A DNA stretch of 64,000 nt from Streptomyces antnestii (GCF_004005495.1 NZ_RZYA01000017.1:1-64000); one strand, 5' to 3'. Shown: positions 26,861 through 35,783, numbered from the stretch's first letter. The notes: generated by a model not told the origin, from the sequence alone. Translations and numbers: made by a program.

Positions 26861-26898
26861 CCCGGGGGTGAGGGCACCGCCGCGCCCTCACCCCCGGG
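26861..26898 (-). terminator. Intra-operon hairpin between bldKB and bldKC
   Basis: CCCGGGGGTGAGGGC and its exact complement enclose an 8-nt loop, 16 bp after the bldKB stop. It likely attenuates or processes the transcript so that the binding protein is made in excess over the permease and ATPases. Confidence 0.8.
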
Positions 26899-26914
26899 AA
26901 CTGCCTTGAACCGA

Positions 26915-28711
26915 CTACTTCTTGAGGAAGACCGCGGTCGGGTCGGTGTAGCTCGTCACCGTCGAGTACCGCAGGCCACCGACGTTGGAACCGGCGATCT
27001 GGAACACCTTGGTGTAGTAGATCGGGGCGGCCGGGTTGATCTTGGTGCTGATGTACTCGGAGAGCTTGCCGTACTCCTTGGCGCGCTCGGCGGAGTCAGA
27101 GATCGCCTGGATGCGGGCGAGCTCCGCGTTCACGTGCTTGTCGTTGGTGTGCGAGTAGTTCGACGAGCCGTCCTGGATCTGCGCACCGTCGAAGGACGGC
27201 GGGAAGACGGTGTTGCCGTCCGCCCAGTCCTGGCCCCAGCCGGTCATGTAGAGGTCGAGGCCGTTCTTGACCTTGCCCATCTGCTCGTACCAGGTCGCGG
27301 CGTCGATCTCCTTCTTCTGGATGTCGAGGCCGATCTTCTTCAGGTTGTTGATGATCAGGTTCGCCTGAGTGGTACGGACCGGGGTGTTGGCGTACGCGTA
27401 GACGAGCTTCTTGCCCTTGGCGCCGGCCTCGTCGATGAGCTTCTTCGCCGCGGCGATGTCACCGTTGGGCTTCTTGGTGCGGTTGAACGGGTCGAACTTC
27501 TTGTCGTAGCCCGGGGTGGTGGGCGACATCAGGCTGGTCGCGGGGTCGCCGCCGTAGGCACCACCGTCGGCGTGGCCGGCCGCGTTGGCCGGGATCGCCA
27601 GGGCGATGGCGTCACGGATGCGCTTGTCCTTGACGCGGTCCATGTTGAAGTTCAGCTGCCACACGTACGGGGCGTAGCCCTGCACGGTGCGCTTCATCAC
27701 GGCCTTGTCGGTCGTGATCTTCTGCAGCTGGGTGGCGTCGATCTGGCCGGAGAACATGATGGCGTTCTTGGCCTCGGCACGGTCGGCCAGGATCGTCTTG
27801 GTCTGCGTGGCCTTGTCCTGGTTGTAGTCGATGTTGAAGCCATCGACGTACTGGTGACGCATCGGGTCCGTCTTCGGGTCCCAGCCGGGGTTGCGGACCA
27901 GCTTCAGGCTCTTGCCCGACTTGTACTCGGAGATCTTGTACGGGCCGGTGGCGACGGGCGCCTGGTCGTACTTCTCCTTGGTGTCCGTCTTCTCCGGGAC
28001 GACCGCGTAGGCGGCCATGGCGAGCGCCTGCGGGGCGTCGCTGTGCGGCTTCAGGAAGTGGAAGACGACGGTCTGGTCGTCCGGGGTCGCGATGACCGAG
28101 TCGGGCAGGTGCTTGCCCTTGTACGGACCGGTGTACGCCTTGCGGTACTTGGTGCCCTCACCGGACAGCCACTGCTGGACGTAGGTCGGGCCGTCCGTCT
28201 CGAAGGAGGCGTACAGGCGCTCGAAGCTGTGACGGATGTCGGCCGACGTGATGACGTGGCCGTTCTGGTCCTTGACGCCCTTCTTGAGCGTGTAGGTCCA
28301 GGTCTTGCCGCCGTCCGAGGACTTGCCGGCGTCCGTGGCGAGGTCGCCGACGACCGTCTGGTCGCCCTTGTCGTCCTCGACGTACGTGGTCAGGCCGCGG
28401 TAGAGGAGCTTGGACAGGAGACCGGCGTCGGAGACGTAGATCTGGCCCGGGTCGAGGTGGGAGAAGTCGGTCTCCTGGTAGACCTGGATGGTGCCGCCCT
28501 TGCGGGACCCCGGAACCTCCTTGGCGGGACCGACGGACTGCGCGGCGGTGCCGATGACGACCGGCTTGGCCTGCGCGAGGGCGTCCGTCTGGGACTTGCC
28601 CACGTTCTTGTCGCCGCCCTTGGAACCGGCGCTGCAGCCGGTGAGTGCCAGCGCGCCGGCGGTCACCGCGACGACCGTTGCCTGCGCCGTGCGCGTACGA
28701 AGGATGCTCAT
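26915..28711 (-). CDS. bldKB: BldK oligopeptide-binding lipoprotein (BldKB-like)
   Basis: A 598-residue SBP_bac_5 lipoprotein, close to the 600 residues of S. coelicolor BldKB. Signal peptide, then lipobox LALTGC with Cys26. GGTIQVYQETDFSHLDPGQIY starts the fold, and KKGVKDQNGHVITSADIRHSF is the conserved peptide-binding-protein element. ATG 28711 (MSILRTRT) is selected because AGGTGG precedes it; an upstream in-frame reading to 28765 lacks a site. It captures extracellular peptides, including in S. coelicolor the developmental signal, for import. Confidence 0.9.
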   Translation of the reverse strand: MSILRTRTAQATVVAVTAGALALTGCSAGSKGGDKNVGKSQTDALAQAKPVVIGTAAQSVGPAKEVPGSRKGGTIQVYQETDFSHLDPGQIYVSDAGLLSKLLYRGLTTYVEDDKGDQTVVGDLATDAGKSSDGGKTWTYTLKKGVKDQNGHVITSADIRHSFERLYASFETDGPTYVQQWLSGEGTKYRKAYTGPYKGKHLPDSVIATPDDQTVVFHFLKPHSDAPQALAMAAYAVVPEKTDTKEKYDQAPVATGPYKISEYKSGKSLKLVRNPGWDPKTDPMRHQYVDGFNIDYNQDKATQTKTILADRAEAKNAIMFSGQIDATQLQKITTDKAVMKRTVQGYAPYVWQLNFNMDRVKDKRIRDAIALAIPANAAGHADGGAYGGDPATSLMSPTTPGYDKKFDPFNRTKKPNGDIAAAKKLIDEAGAKGKKLVYAYANTPVRTTQANLIINNLKKIGLDIQKKEIDAATWYEQMGKVKNGLDLYMTGWGQDWADGNTVFPPSFDGAQIQDGSSNYSHTNDKHVNAELARIQAISDSAERAKEYGKLSEYISTKINPAAPIYYTKVFQIAGSNVGGLRYSTVTSYTDPTAVFLKK

Positions 28712-28812
28712 GGAGTTAGATCCACCTGCCTGTGAGTAGTGATCCTTTGGTGCTGCCTGGCGCATCCGGTATGGCCGGCGCCCGGGTGGCAGCTACCCCC
28801 TGGGGGAGTGGT

Positions 28813-29844
28813 TCAGCGCCCCGTCTTGGGATCGAACGCGTCCCGGACGGAGTCCCCGAGGAGGTTGAACGCCACGAAGAACACGACCATGGCGATACCC
28901 GGGAAGAACATGTAAGTCGGGTCCTGCTCGTAGATGTTGGCGCCGGTGGCGAACATCAGGCCCCAGTCGGGGGTCGGGTCCTGGTAACCGACACCGACGA
29001 ACGAGAGGAAGGCGACCGAGAGGATGGTGCTGGGGAGCAGATAGGTGCCCTGCACGATGATCGGCGTGATCAGGTTGGGCAGCAGCTCCTTGCGGATGAT
29101 CCGCCAGGGCGAGGCGCCGGCGACCTTCGCGGCCTCGACGAACTCGCGCTCACGCAGGGACAGCGTGACGGCGCGGACCAGGCGGGACAGGCTCATCCAG
29201 GTGAGGAGCCACATCACGCCGAGGATGGCGAGGAAGCGGATGTAGACCGGGGTCTCCTCGTCGGGAGCCACGAACACCGTGACCACGACGGGCATCACCG
29301 CGACCATGAACAGCTGGCTGGGCAGCGCGAGCATGAAGTCGGTCAGACGCCCGAGCCAGTAGTCGATCTTGCCGCCGAAGTACCCGGAGACCAGACCGAT
29401 GAGCACGCCCACGATGACGATGCCGATGGTGGCGAGGAGCGCGGTGTAGAGCGACGTACGCATGCCGTAGAGCAGGTAACTGAAGACGTCGCGCCCGTAG
29501 TTGGGGTCGATGCCGAACCAGTGCTCGGGCGACATGCCGCCGTTGGGGCCGGCCGGCAGGTTGAACTCGTTGAGGAGTGTGGGGTCGTCCTGGCCGTAGA
29601 ACTCGTAGGGGTCCTTGCCGTAGAGCTTCGAGATGAGCGGCGCGGCCGCCGATATCACGAAGAAGAACAGCACGATCCAGGCGGAGACGACGCCCGTCCT
29701 GTCCCGCTTGAAGCGGAGCCACATGAGGCGGCCGGGCGAACGGCCCTGAACCGTCTCGTTCTTCTTTCCGGCGCCCTTCGGCTCCGGCTCTTTGTCCAAG
29801 GCGGAAGAGGTCTCGGCGCCCTCAATCTCGATTGGACTCGTCAT
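28813..29844 (-). CDS. bldKA: BldK oligopeptide importer permease (BldKA-like)
   Basis: A 343-residue OppC-type permease. About 45 polar residues precede the first helix ([20 protein letters not shown]). The core carries the EAA loop [20 protein letters not shown] and a sequence [26 protein letters not shown] typical of OppC. First gene of the operon, unlike most Opp operons where the binding protein comes first; this order is the bldK hallmark. The gap to bldKB (about 100 bp) has no strong hairpin. Confidence 0.88.
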   Translation of the reverse strand: MTSPIEIEGAETSSALDKEPEPKGAGKKNETVQGRSPGRLMWLRFKRDRTGVVSAWIVLFFFVISAAAPLISKLYGKDPYEFYGQDDPTLLNEFNLPAGPNGGMSPEHWFGIDPNYGRDVFSYLLYGMRTSLYTALLATIGIVIVGVLIGLVSGYFGGKIDYWLGRLTDFMLALPSQLFMVAVMPVVVTVFVAPDEETPVYIRFLAILGVMWLLTWMSLSRLVRAVTLSLREREFVEAAKVAGASPWRIIRKELLPNLITPIIVQGTYLLPSTILSVAFLSFVGVGYQDPTPDWGLMFATGANIYEQDPTYMFFPGIAMVVFFVAFNLLGDSVRDAFDPKTGR

Positions 29845-30086
29845 GATTCGTCCATTTCACAGGTGTTGGAGGTCGTCGGCACACGGCGGGCTCCTCCCTG
29901 TGGGAACGGAGCACCGGACCGACAGCCGTCGCACGGCGTACGCCACTCCAGTTGGATTTGCCACCAGGGGGTACGACGACCTACGGGCGGTACACGGCAA
30001 CCCAAGGCCGGATGCGCGCGGTTGAAGCTACGACTGGGGTGAACCCACCCCGGGGGGAGCCTGGCCCGACCGGGCAGGCCGAGCCG

Positions 30087-30200
30087 TCAGAGACTGTCGC
30101 GGCGCTTGAGCGCCGTGCCGGTCACGGGGCTACTGCCCGCGAGTCCTCTACCTGCCATCAGGGACGACGCGACCCATATGGCGCTTGTGGCACCTCGCAT
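30087..30200 (-). pseudogene. Short ORF resembling the 5' end of a peptide-binding-protein gene (relic or leader)
   Basis: The ATG at 30200 follows an excellent GAGGAGGAA site and opens a 37-codon ORF beginning MRGATSAIWVASS. The binding protein encoded at 21802-23430 begins MRGATHAKWAACA, so the first dozen residues match closely. After that the similarity stops, there is no lipobox Cys, and the ORF ends at 30087. The simplest reading is the decayed start of a lost binding-protein gene in front of bldKA. A translated leader peptide is the alternative. Confidence 0.5.
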
Positions 30201-30502
30201 GGGTTCCTCCTCATGAGTCCACTTTTGTTCACTACAAGTGGAGACACTCTCCATCCTGCCGACACCCCTGACGGCGAGGATCGATGGTGCCTCAGTGTGC
30301 TCGCGAGTCGGCACTCCCCACAGTGCGTGACCCATTGACCCGAGCTCTACGCGCTCAACTATCTGGCATGAGAATCGGGCCGACCACAGTGTTTTGGTCT
30401 CGGTTCGATCACACCTGATGCGTACTTAGCCCAAAATCCGGACAAACAGATCCGAGATAGATCCCTGCGAAACGGACTCGTTACACATCTATCGGTCAGT
30501 GA

Positions 30503-30519
30503 CGTCCGGATTCCGGACG
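30503..30519. promoter_or_regulatory. Palindrome CGTCCGGA-T-TCCGGACG in the bldK upstream region
   Basis: Perfect 8-1-8 symmetry about 660 bp upstream of bldKA and about 150 bp from the typA terminators. A further half-site (AATCCGGAC) occurs near 30435. Could be an operator; the cognate regulator is unknown. Confidence 0.4.
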
Positions 30520-30674
30520 GTTGCCAGGGGAAAACGAGTTGCACATCACGCGCCCCTGAGCAGGGCCGTGGAAAGACTCCCGGCGGGCCGGTCAACGCGC
30601 GTGGACTACGCGGGAACGCGTCCAGGATGCCACGAGGGTAGTGAAGTACCACCTGGTGCGGGCGACGATCCTGT

Positions 30675-30711
30675 AAAAAATGTCCTGCGCCGGACCTCCG
30701 GCGCAGGACAT
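30675..30711 (-). terminator. Intrinsic terminator with U-tract downstream of typA
   Basis: On the minus strand a 15-bp perfect stem (ATGTCCTGCGCCGGA and complement) is followed at once by TTTTTT. A classic rho-independent terminator, which is uncommon in this GC-rich genus. Confidence 0.9.
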
Positions 30712-30719
30712 ACGACGAA

Positions 30720-30748
30720 GGCCCGGACCCCCTGAGGGAGTCCGGGCC
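30720..30748 (-). terminator. First of two tandem terminator hairpins after typA
   Basis: GGCCCGGAC and GTCCGGGCC flank a CCC/GGG-containing loop, 15 bp past the typA stop. It precedes the U-tract terminator. Confidence 0.75.
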
Positions 30749-30762
30749 CAACTGTCGCGGGA

Positions 30763-32670
30763 TCAGCTGTGCTTGGCGCGCGAGGCCGAGCGGCCGCGCT
30801 CCTTCTGGTCCAGGACGACCTTACGGATGCGGACGGCCTCCGGGGTCACCTCGACGCACTCGTCGTCGCGGCAGAACTCCAGGGACTGCTCCAGGGAGAG
30901 CTTGCGCGGCGGGACGATCGCCTCGAACGAGTCGGCCGACGAGGACCGCATGTTCGTGAGCTTCTTCTCCTTGGTGATGTTCACGTCCATGTCGTCGGCG
31001 CGCGAGTTCTCGCCGACGATCATGCCCTCGTACACCTCGGTGCCGGGGTCGGTGAACAGCACGCCGCGCTCCTGGAGGTTCGTCATCGCGAACGCGGTGA
31101 CGGCACCGGCGCGGTCGGCGACCAGCGAGCCGTTGTTACGGGTCGTCAGCGTGCCGAACCACGGCTCGTGGCCCTCGTGGATGGAGTGGGCGATACCCGT
31201 ACCGCGGGTGTTCGTCAGGAACTCGGTACGGAAGCCGATGAGGCCACGCGACGGAACGACGAACTCCATGCGGACCCAGCCGGAGCCGTGGTTCGACATG
31301 TTGTCCATGCGGCCCTTGCGGACACCCATGAGCTGCGTGACCGCGCCCATGTGCTCCTCGGGGACGTCGACCGTGAGGCGCTCGACGGGCTCGTGCGTCT
31401 TGCCGTCGACCTCGCGGGTGACGACCTGCGGCTTGCCGATGGTCAGCTCGAAGCCCTCGCGGCGCATCTGCTCGACCAGGATCGCCAGGGCCAGCTCACC
31501 GCGGCCCTGCACCTCCCAGGCGTCGGGGCGCTCGGTGTCGAGGACGCGGAGCGAGACGTTACCGATCAGCTCGCGGTCGAGGCGGTCCTTGACCTGGCGG
31601 GCGGTGACCTTGCGGTCCTTGACGGCGGACTTGGCGCCGGCGCCCTTGCCCGTGCCGCCACGGCCGACCAGCGGCGAGGTGTTCGTACCGATGACCATGG
31701 AGATGGCCGGCTCGTCGACCGTGATCAGCGGGAGGGCGACCGGGTTCTCCGGGTCGGCCAGCGTCTCGCCGATCATGATGTCCGGGATACCGGCGACGGC
31801 GCAGATGTCACCGGGGCCCGCGACCTCGGCGGGCTTGCGGGTGAGCGCCTCGGTCATCATCAGCTCGGTGATGCGGACGTTCGAGATGGTGCCGTCACGC
31901 TTGATCCACGCGACCGTCTGGCCCTTGCGCAGCTCGCCCTGCTCGACGCGCAGGAGCGCGATACGGCCGAGGAAGTTGTCGGCGTCCAGGTTGGTGACGT
32001 GCGCCTGGAGGGGGGCCTCCTCGTCGTACGTCGGGGCCGGGACGTGCTCCAGGATCGTGGAGAAGAACGGCTCCAGGCTGGTGGAGTCCGCCGGGACCGT
32101 GCCGTTCTCCGGCTTGGTCAGCGAGGCGATGCCGTCACGGCCGCACGCGTAGACGATCGGGAACTCGATCTGGTCCTCGTCGGCGTCCAGGTCGAGGAAG
32201 AGGTCGTACGTCTCGTTGACGACCTCGTCGATCCGGGAGTCCGGGCGGTCCGTCTTGTTGATGCACAGGATGACGGGCAGACGCTGCTGGAGCGCCTTGC
32301 GCAGCACGAAGCGGGTCTGCGGGAGCGGGCCCTCGGACGCGTCCACGAGCAGGACCACCGCGTCGACCATCGACAGACCGCGCTCGACCTCGCCACCGAA
32401 GTCGGCGTGGCCCGGGGTGTCGATGATGTTGATCGTGATGACGTCGCCGCCATCCTTCGGGTGGTACTTCACCGCCGTGTTCTTGGCCAGGATCGTGATG
32501 CCCTTCTCACGCTCCAGGTCGTTCGAGTCCATCATGCGGTCGTCGAGGGACTCGGCGGCGTGCGCGGCGAACGAGCCGGCCTGCTTGAGCATGGCATCGA
32601 CGATGGTCGTCTTGCCGTGGTCGACGTGGGCGACGATGGCGACGTTACGGATGTCGTGGCGCGTGGCCAT
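30763..32670 (-). CDS. typA: Ribosome-associated GTPase TypA/BipA
   Basis: A 635-residue translational GTPase, the normal family length. G1 is AHVDHGKTT near residue 11, G3 DTPGHADF, G4 NKTD; then domain II, EF-G-like domains III and V, and the BipA-specific C-terminal domain. It binds the ribosome and assists 50S assembly and stress adaptation. Start ATG 32670 (MATRHDIRNVA) is set by homology; the ORF remains open about 80 codons upstream but that stretch is untypical. GGGAG lies 11 nt before the start. Monocistronic, with tandem terminators. Confidence 0.96.
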   Translation of the reverse strand: MATRHDIRNVAIVAHVDHGKTTIVDAMLKQAGSFAAHAAESLDDRMMDSNDLEREKGITILAKNTAVKYHPKDGGDVITINIIDTPGHADFGGEVERGLSMVDAVVLLVDASEGPLPQTRFVLRKALQQRLPVILCINKTDRPDSRIDEVVNETYDLFLDLDADEDQIEFPIVYACGRDGIASLTKPENGTVPADSTSLEPFFSTILEHVPAPTYDEEAPLQAHVTNLDADNFLGRIALLRVEQGELRKGQTVAWIKRDGTISNVRITELMMTEALTRKPAEVAGPGDICAVAGIPDIMIGETLADPENPVALPLITVDEPAISMVIGTNTSPLVGRGGTGKGAGAKSAVKDRKVTARQVKDRLDRELIGNVSLRVLDTERPDAWEVQGRGELALAILVEQMRREGFELTIGKPQVVTREVDGKTHEPVERLTVDVPEEHMGAVTQLMGVRKGRMDNMSNHGSGWVRMEFVVPSRGLIGFRTEFLTNTRGTGIAHSIHEGHEPWFGTLTTRNNGSLVADRAGAVTAFAMTNLQERGVLFTDPGTEVYEGMIVGENSRADDMDVNITKEKKLTNMRSSSADSFEAIVPPRKLSLEQSLEFCRDDECVEVTPEAVRIRKVVLDQKERGRSASRAKHS

Positions 32671-32887
32671 ATTGCGGCGTACTCCCGGAGTGAGTGGACG
32701 GCTGCGCGTACGTCTCTTCGTACGCGCGCCCTGCCGGGCTGGACACGCCACGGCCTCACCCCATCGTACGGGGCTCCGGCCGAGGTGGCCTTCTCGGGCC
32801 GTGGGGTGAGCAATGCACAGTGAGTGAACAGCGGGCGCGGGCGTGGGGGACGCCCCGAGGAAACCGCAGGTCAAGTGGTGTAACGAA

Positions 32888-32918
32888 CCTTGCCCGCCGG
32901 ACGGGCCGGCGGGCAAGG
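32888..32918 (-). terminator. 13-bp hairpin downstream of the peptide-binding lipoprotein
   Basis: CCTTGCCCGCCGG and its exact complement around a 5-nt loop, about 90 bp past the stop at 33007. Confidence 0.75.
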
Positions 32919-32956
32919 GACTTGAGCTGGATCTGAGCTAATTGATCTTGAGCGGT

Positions 32957-32995
32957 GCGATGTGCGTCACGTCAAGACGCGATGTGCGTCACGTC
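32957..32995. repeat. 17-bp direct repeat with 22-bp spacing
   Basis: GCGATGTGCGTCACGTC occurs at 32957-32973 and 32979-32995. The 22-bp period puts both copies on the same DNA face. They lie just 3' of the lipoprotein stop and about 290 bp upstream of typA. Confidence 0.8.
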
Positions 32996-33006
32996 CAGGG
33001 CGCCGC

Positions 33007-35382
33007 TCAGCCCTCCGACCGCGCCTCGGAGGGGCTCGCGGCCGGCGAGGAGGCCGGCGCGGACCCCTTCTTGGACCCCGGCTCGGCGCCCGGCCGCGCG
33101 TTGGGCTTCAGGAAGCCCATGTCCTCGTACGCGGGCTCCTGGAAACCGAAGGCTCCCGCGTTGGCGAGGTTGCGGCGGGCGGCGACCAGCTCCGGGCGCT
33201 GATAAAGAGGAATCGATCCTGCAGCGGCCCAGATACGGGCGTCCGCCTTCTTGACCAGGGAGCGCTCCTCGCCCTCGTCCAGCGTCGAGATCGCCTGGTC
33301 GAAGAGCTGGTCGATGTGGTCCGTGCCGACCCGGGTGTAGTTCTGCTCGATCGTGAGCGAGCCGTCGGCGGCGGGCACCGGCTTGGCGTAGATCGGCCGG
33401 GCGTCGGTGGCCGGGAAGGCCGAGGCGGGCCACGAGTAGAGCGCCAGGTCGTACTGACCGGACGCGATGTGGTCCTTGAAGTAGCTGTCGCCGGCGACCT
33501 TCGCCGTCTCCGTGCGGATGCCGATCTTCTGCAGCATCTGCGAGATCTTGTCGGCGACCGTGCGCAGCGAGTCCGAGCCGGGACCCGACGGGAGCACGAA
33601 ACGCAAGGTCAGGGGCTTGCCGTCCTTGGCGAGCGGACCCGCGGGGGCACCGGCGGCCGGCGCGGCCGTCCCCTTGGGGGCGTACGCGCCCGGGGCGCCG
33701 CCCTGGCCGGCGGCCTCCTTCGCGTACTGCCTGCCGTCCTGCGGGGCGGCGGCCTGCTCCTCCTCCTTCTTCCGCTCCTTGTCGGCCGCGCGCAGCTTCT
33801 GCGCGTCGGCCTGGTGCAGGAGCGCCGCGTACTGGACAGCGGCGGTGCGTCCGGGGGCGAGCGGCGGTGCCTGCCGGTCGCCGGGCTTCTGGTCGGTCTC
33901 GCCGACGATGTAGGTGCCGTCGCCGCCCTTGTCGGACTCGGTGTCGGACTTGCTGCCGGCCGTCTTCGGCTTGGGCGTCGCGTTGTCCTTCTTCAGCGGG
34001 CCGCCGGGCACCCAGCCCGCGTCCGCGAGCAGCGCCCGCGCCTCGGTGGTGTTCTGGTCGCCGAGGGCCCCGCTGTTGTCCGCGTACATCTGCTGCCCGG
34101 CCAGGGCGAGGTGGCTGCCGACCGGCCGCGCGGGCAGGCCGAGCGGCTTGAGGACGACCTCCGCGAGCTTTTTGCGGTCGATGGCGCGGGCCACGGCGCG
34201 GCGCACCCGCTCGTCGGCCAGCGGACCCTCGGAGCCGTTGAGGGCGAGCTGCGTGTAGGCGGGTTCCAGGGACTTGCGGACGACGTAGCCGTCCAGGTTC
34301 GCCTGTTCCTTCGCGTACTTTCTGAGCGCCTTGCCGGTCTTCTCGCGGGCCGCGATCTCCTCGTCGGCCGCCTTCTGGTCGTCGCCGTGCACGACGGCCC
34401 AGGACCGCAGGGCCTGCGCGGGCGTGCGGCCGGCGCCGGAGCCCTGGGCGAGCGGGCCCGACGCGCCCTTCCCGCGGCCGGCGGCCGCCACGCGGGACGC
34501 GTCCTCGGGGTCGATGGCGGCCAGGTCGAGCGTGCCCGCGGCGAGCGCGGCGGCCCGCTTGTCGCGGGCAACGGTCTTCAGGACGATCTTGTCCAGCTTG
34601 GGCTGGCGGCCCCACCAGCGCGGGTTCCGCACCAGCGTGACGTCCTTGGCATCACGGTCGATCTCCTTGATCGAGAACGGGCCGGCGGTGACCTTCAGCC
34701 CTCGCCGGGTCCCCTCGTTGAAGGCGTCCGGGGTCCCCATGACGTCCTTGGGGTACAGCGGCGAGAACAGCGAGCGCCAGTCCGCGTACGGCTTGGCGAA
34801 GGTGACCTGCACCTCCAGGTTGTTCTTGCCGCGCTCGATCTTCTCGATGCGGTCGTAGCCGGCGTTGTGGGCCGTCCAGAACGCGGAGTCCTTGCCGGAC
34901 AGGGCGCGCCACTGGGCGGCGAAGTCGGCGGCGCCGATCTCGCGGCCGTCGCTCCACACCGCCTGCTGGTTGAGCTTGTACAGGACGACCTGCTTGGGCT
35001 CGGTCTTGATGACCTCGGCCTTCTCCAGGTAGTCCGCGTCCCGCTTCGGCCGGCCCTGGCTGTCCATCCGGTACATCGAGGGGAGCACGGCACCGGCGAT
35101 ACGGGAGGTGCCCGCGTCGGCGTCGGACTGGAAGGAGTTGAGCGTCCCCGGCAGGGCGTCGAGCGCCCAGCGCAGAGTGCCGCCGTCGGCGACATCGGCG
35201 CGCACCGCGGGCGCGATGTCCTGGCGGGCTGCCGGGCTGCTGGTCTGGTCGTCGTCCGAGCCACCGCAGCCGGCCAGGGCCGTCACGGTGAGCGCCCCCG
35301 ACACGAGGAACGCGGCCGAGCGCAGGACGGGACGCCGCGCGGGACGCCTGGCGGGGCGCGATGTGGCGCCGTCATGGGACAT
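33007..35382 (-). CDS. Large peptide-binding lipoprotein (ABC transporter family substrate-binding protein)
   Basis: About 791 residues, much longer than the 540-600 of standard SBP_bac_5 proteins. Lipobox ALAGC gives Cys39 after a basic signal peptide. The fold begins at GGTLRWALDALPGTLNSFQ, and conserved elements (AVWSDGREIGAADFAAQW) are present. The excess lies in a charged, low-complexity insert in the second half (Lys/Glu/Ala/Gly-rich, around residues 440-600) and a C-terminal S/A/P-rich tail. GGAGG sits 8 nt before ATG 35382; a GTG at 35385 is adjacent. There are no transporter genes next to it, so it may feed another permease or act as a sensor. Confidence 0.88.
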   Translation of the reverse strand: MSHDGATSRPARRPARRPVLRSAAFLVSGALTVTALAGCGGSDDDQTSSPAARQDIAPAVRADVADGGTLRWALDALPGTLNSFQSDADAGTSRIAGAVLPSMYRMDSQGRPKRDADYLEKAEVIKTEPKQVVLYKLNQQAVWSDGREIGAADFAAQWRALSGKDSAFWTAHNAGYDRIEKIERGKNNLEVQVTFAKPYADWRSLFSPLYPKDVMGTPDAFNEGTRRGLKVTAGPFSIKEIDRDAKDVTLVRNPRWWGRQPKLDKIVLKTVARDKRAAALAAGTLDLAAIDPEDASRVAAAGRGKGASGPLAQGSGAGRTPAQALRSWAVVHGDDQKAADEEIAAREKTGKALRKYAKEQANLDGYVVRKSLEPAYTQLALNGSEGPLADERVRRAVARAIDRKKLAEVVLKPLGLPARPVGSHLALAGQQMYADNSGALGDQNTTEARALLADAGWVPGGPLKKDNATPKPKTAGSKSDTESDKGGDGTYIVGETDQKPGDRQAPPLAPGRTAAVQYAALLHQADAQKLRAADKERKKEEEQAAAPQDGRQYAKEAAGQGGAPGAYAPKGTAAPAAGAPAGPLAKDGKPLTLRFVLPSGPGSDSLRTVADKISQMLQKIGIRTETAKVAGDSYFKDHIASGQYDLALYSWPASAFPATDARPIYAKPVPAADGSLTIEQNYTRVGTDHIDQLFDQAISTLDEGEERSLVKKADARIWAAAGSIPLYQRPELVAARRNLANAGAFGFQEPAYEDMGFLKPNARPGAEPGSKKGSAPASSPAASPSEARSEG

Positions 35383-35437
35383 CACGGGTACCTCCGGGGC
35401 TAGCCCGGCCGCCCGCTTACCAGGACCGGGCCGGGTT

Positions 35438-35470
35438 TGATCACGTTTGGCGGTATATGGAGCTGATCAC
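35438..35470. promoter_or_regulatory. Two TGATCAC sites upstream of the binding-protein gene
   Basis: TGATCAC at 35438-35444 and 35464-35470, each with a TGATCA palindrome, 26 bp apart, 56-88 bp upstream of the lipoprotein start. Spacing near 2.5 turns weakens a simple dimer-pair model. Confidence 0.4.
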
Positions 35471-35560
35471 ATCTATCGCCCCACTGAAATCGACGGGTCC
35501 AGCACGTCGTCGGCGACACGGCGAAAGGCGCCCCGAACCCCACTCGTGCGGCGCAATGTG

Positions 35561-35640
35561 CGCCCCCCCCAGGGGCGCGGGGAACTGCGCGACCAGCCCC
35601 CCACATCCCCGCACCCGCCGACGAAACCCCCGCCACCCGG
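35561..35640. repeat. Probable dispersed Streptomyces intergenic repeat
   Basis: CGCCCC..GGGGCG hairpin followed by GGGAACTGCGCGACCAGCCC and a GC-rich tail. I recall this string as very frequent between Streptomyces genes; frequency must be checked by search. Confidence 0.5.
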
Positions 35641-35783
35641 CCCCTGAGGCGCCGCCGGTCAGGGGGCGCACGCCACCCCGCGCAACAGCAATCCGCGCAG
35701 ATCCCTTCACAAGGTAAGATGTGACGCGCGACACTCGCAGGCGCATGAGCATCTCCGCCGAACCAGCGGAAGCGAGGCAAGTC

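Larger units (their letters stand above)
29845..30679. other. Long non-coding region upstream of bldKA
   Basis: More than 800 bp without a credible full gene, and less GC-rich than its flanks around 30340-30500. It contains a binding-protein-like relic at 30087-30200, an inverted repeat TCCACTT-N11-AAGTGGA near 30207-30231 directly upstream of the relic's ribosome-binding site, and a TCCGGA palindrome at 30503-30519. The bldK promoter should lie here; none could be fixed with confidence. Confidence 0.6.
32671..33006. other. Intergenic region between typA and the binding-protein gene
   Basis: 336 bp holding the typA promoter, the terminator of the upstream lipoprotein gene (32888-32918) and a 17-bp direct repeat (32957-32995). 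No gene is seen. Confidence 0.6.
35383..35783. other. Divergent promoter region between the lipoprotein and the sdh operon
   Basis: 400 bp without a gene. It contains paired TGATCAC sites (35438-35470), a repeat-like GC segment (35561-35640) and TAAGAT at 35715-35720, a possible -10 for the plus-strand operon without a good -35 partner. Confidence 0.5.

Noticed and set aside
29952-30338. 128-codon plus-strand ORF upstream of bldKA
   Set aside because: No codon bias or homology; overlaps the binding-protein relic on the other strand.
30396-30412. GGTTCGATC string suggestive of a tRNA T-loop
   Set aside because: No acceptor, D or anticodon stems can be folded around it.
30359-30751. 130-codon minus-strand ORF
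   Set aside because: Runs through both typA terminators; atypical composition.
32671-32916. 82-residue N-terminal extension of TypA
   Set aside because: Not part of the conserved family start MATRHDIRNVAIVAHVDHG and lacks coding character.
35706-35726. TTCACA...TGTGA as a Rex-type redox site before the sdh operon
   Set aside because: Half-sites are short and the spacing and core do not match the Rex consensus.
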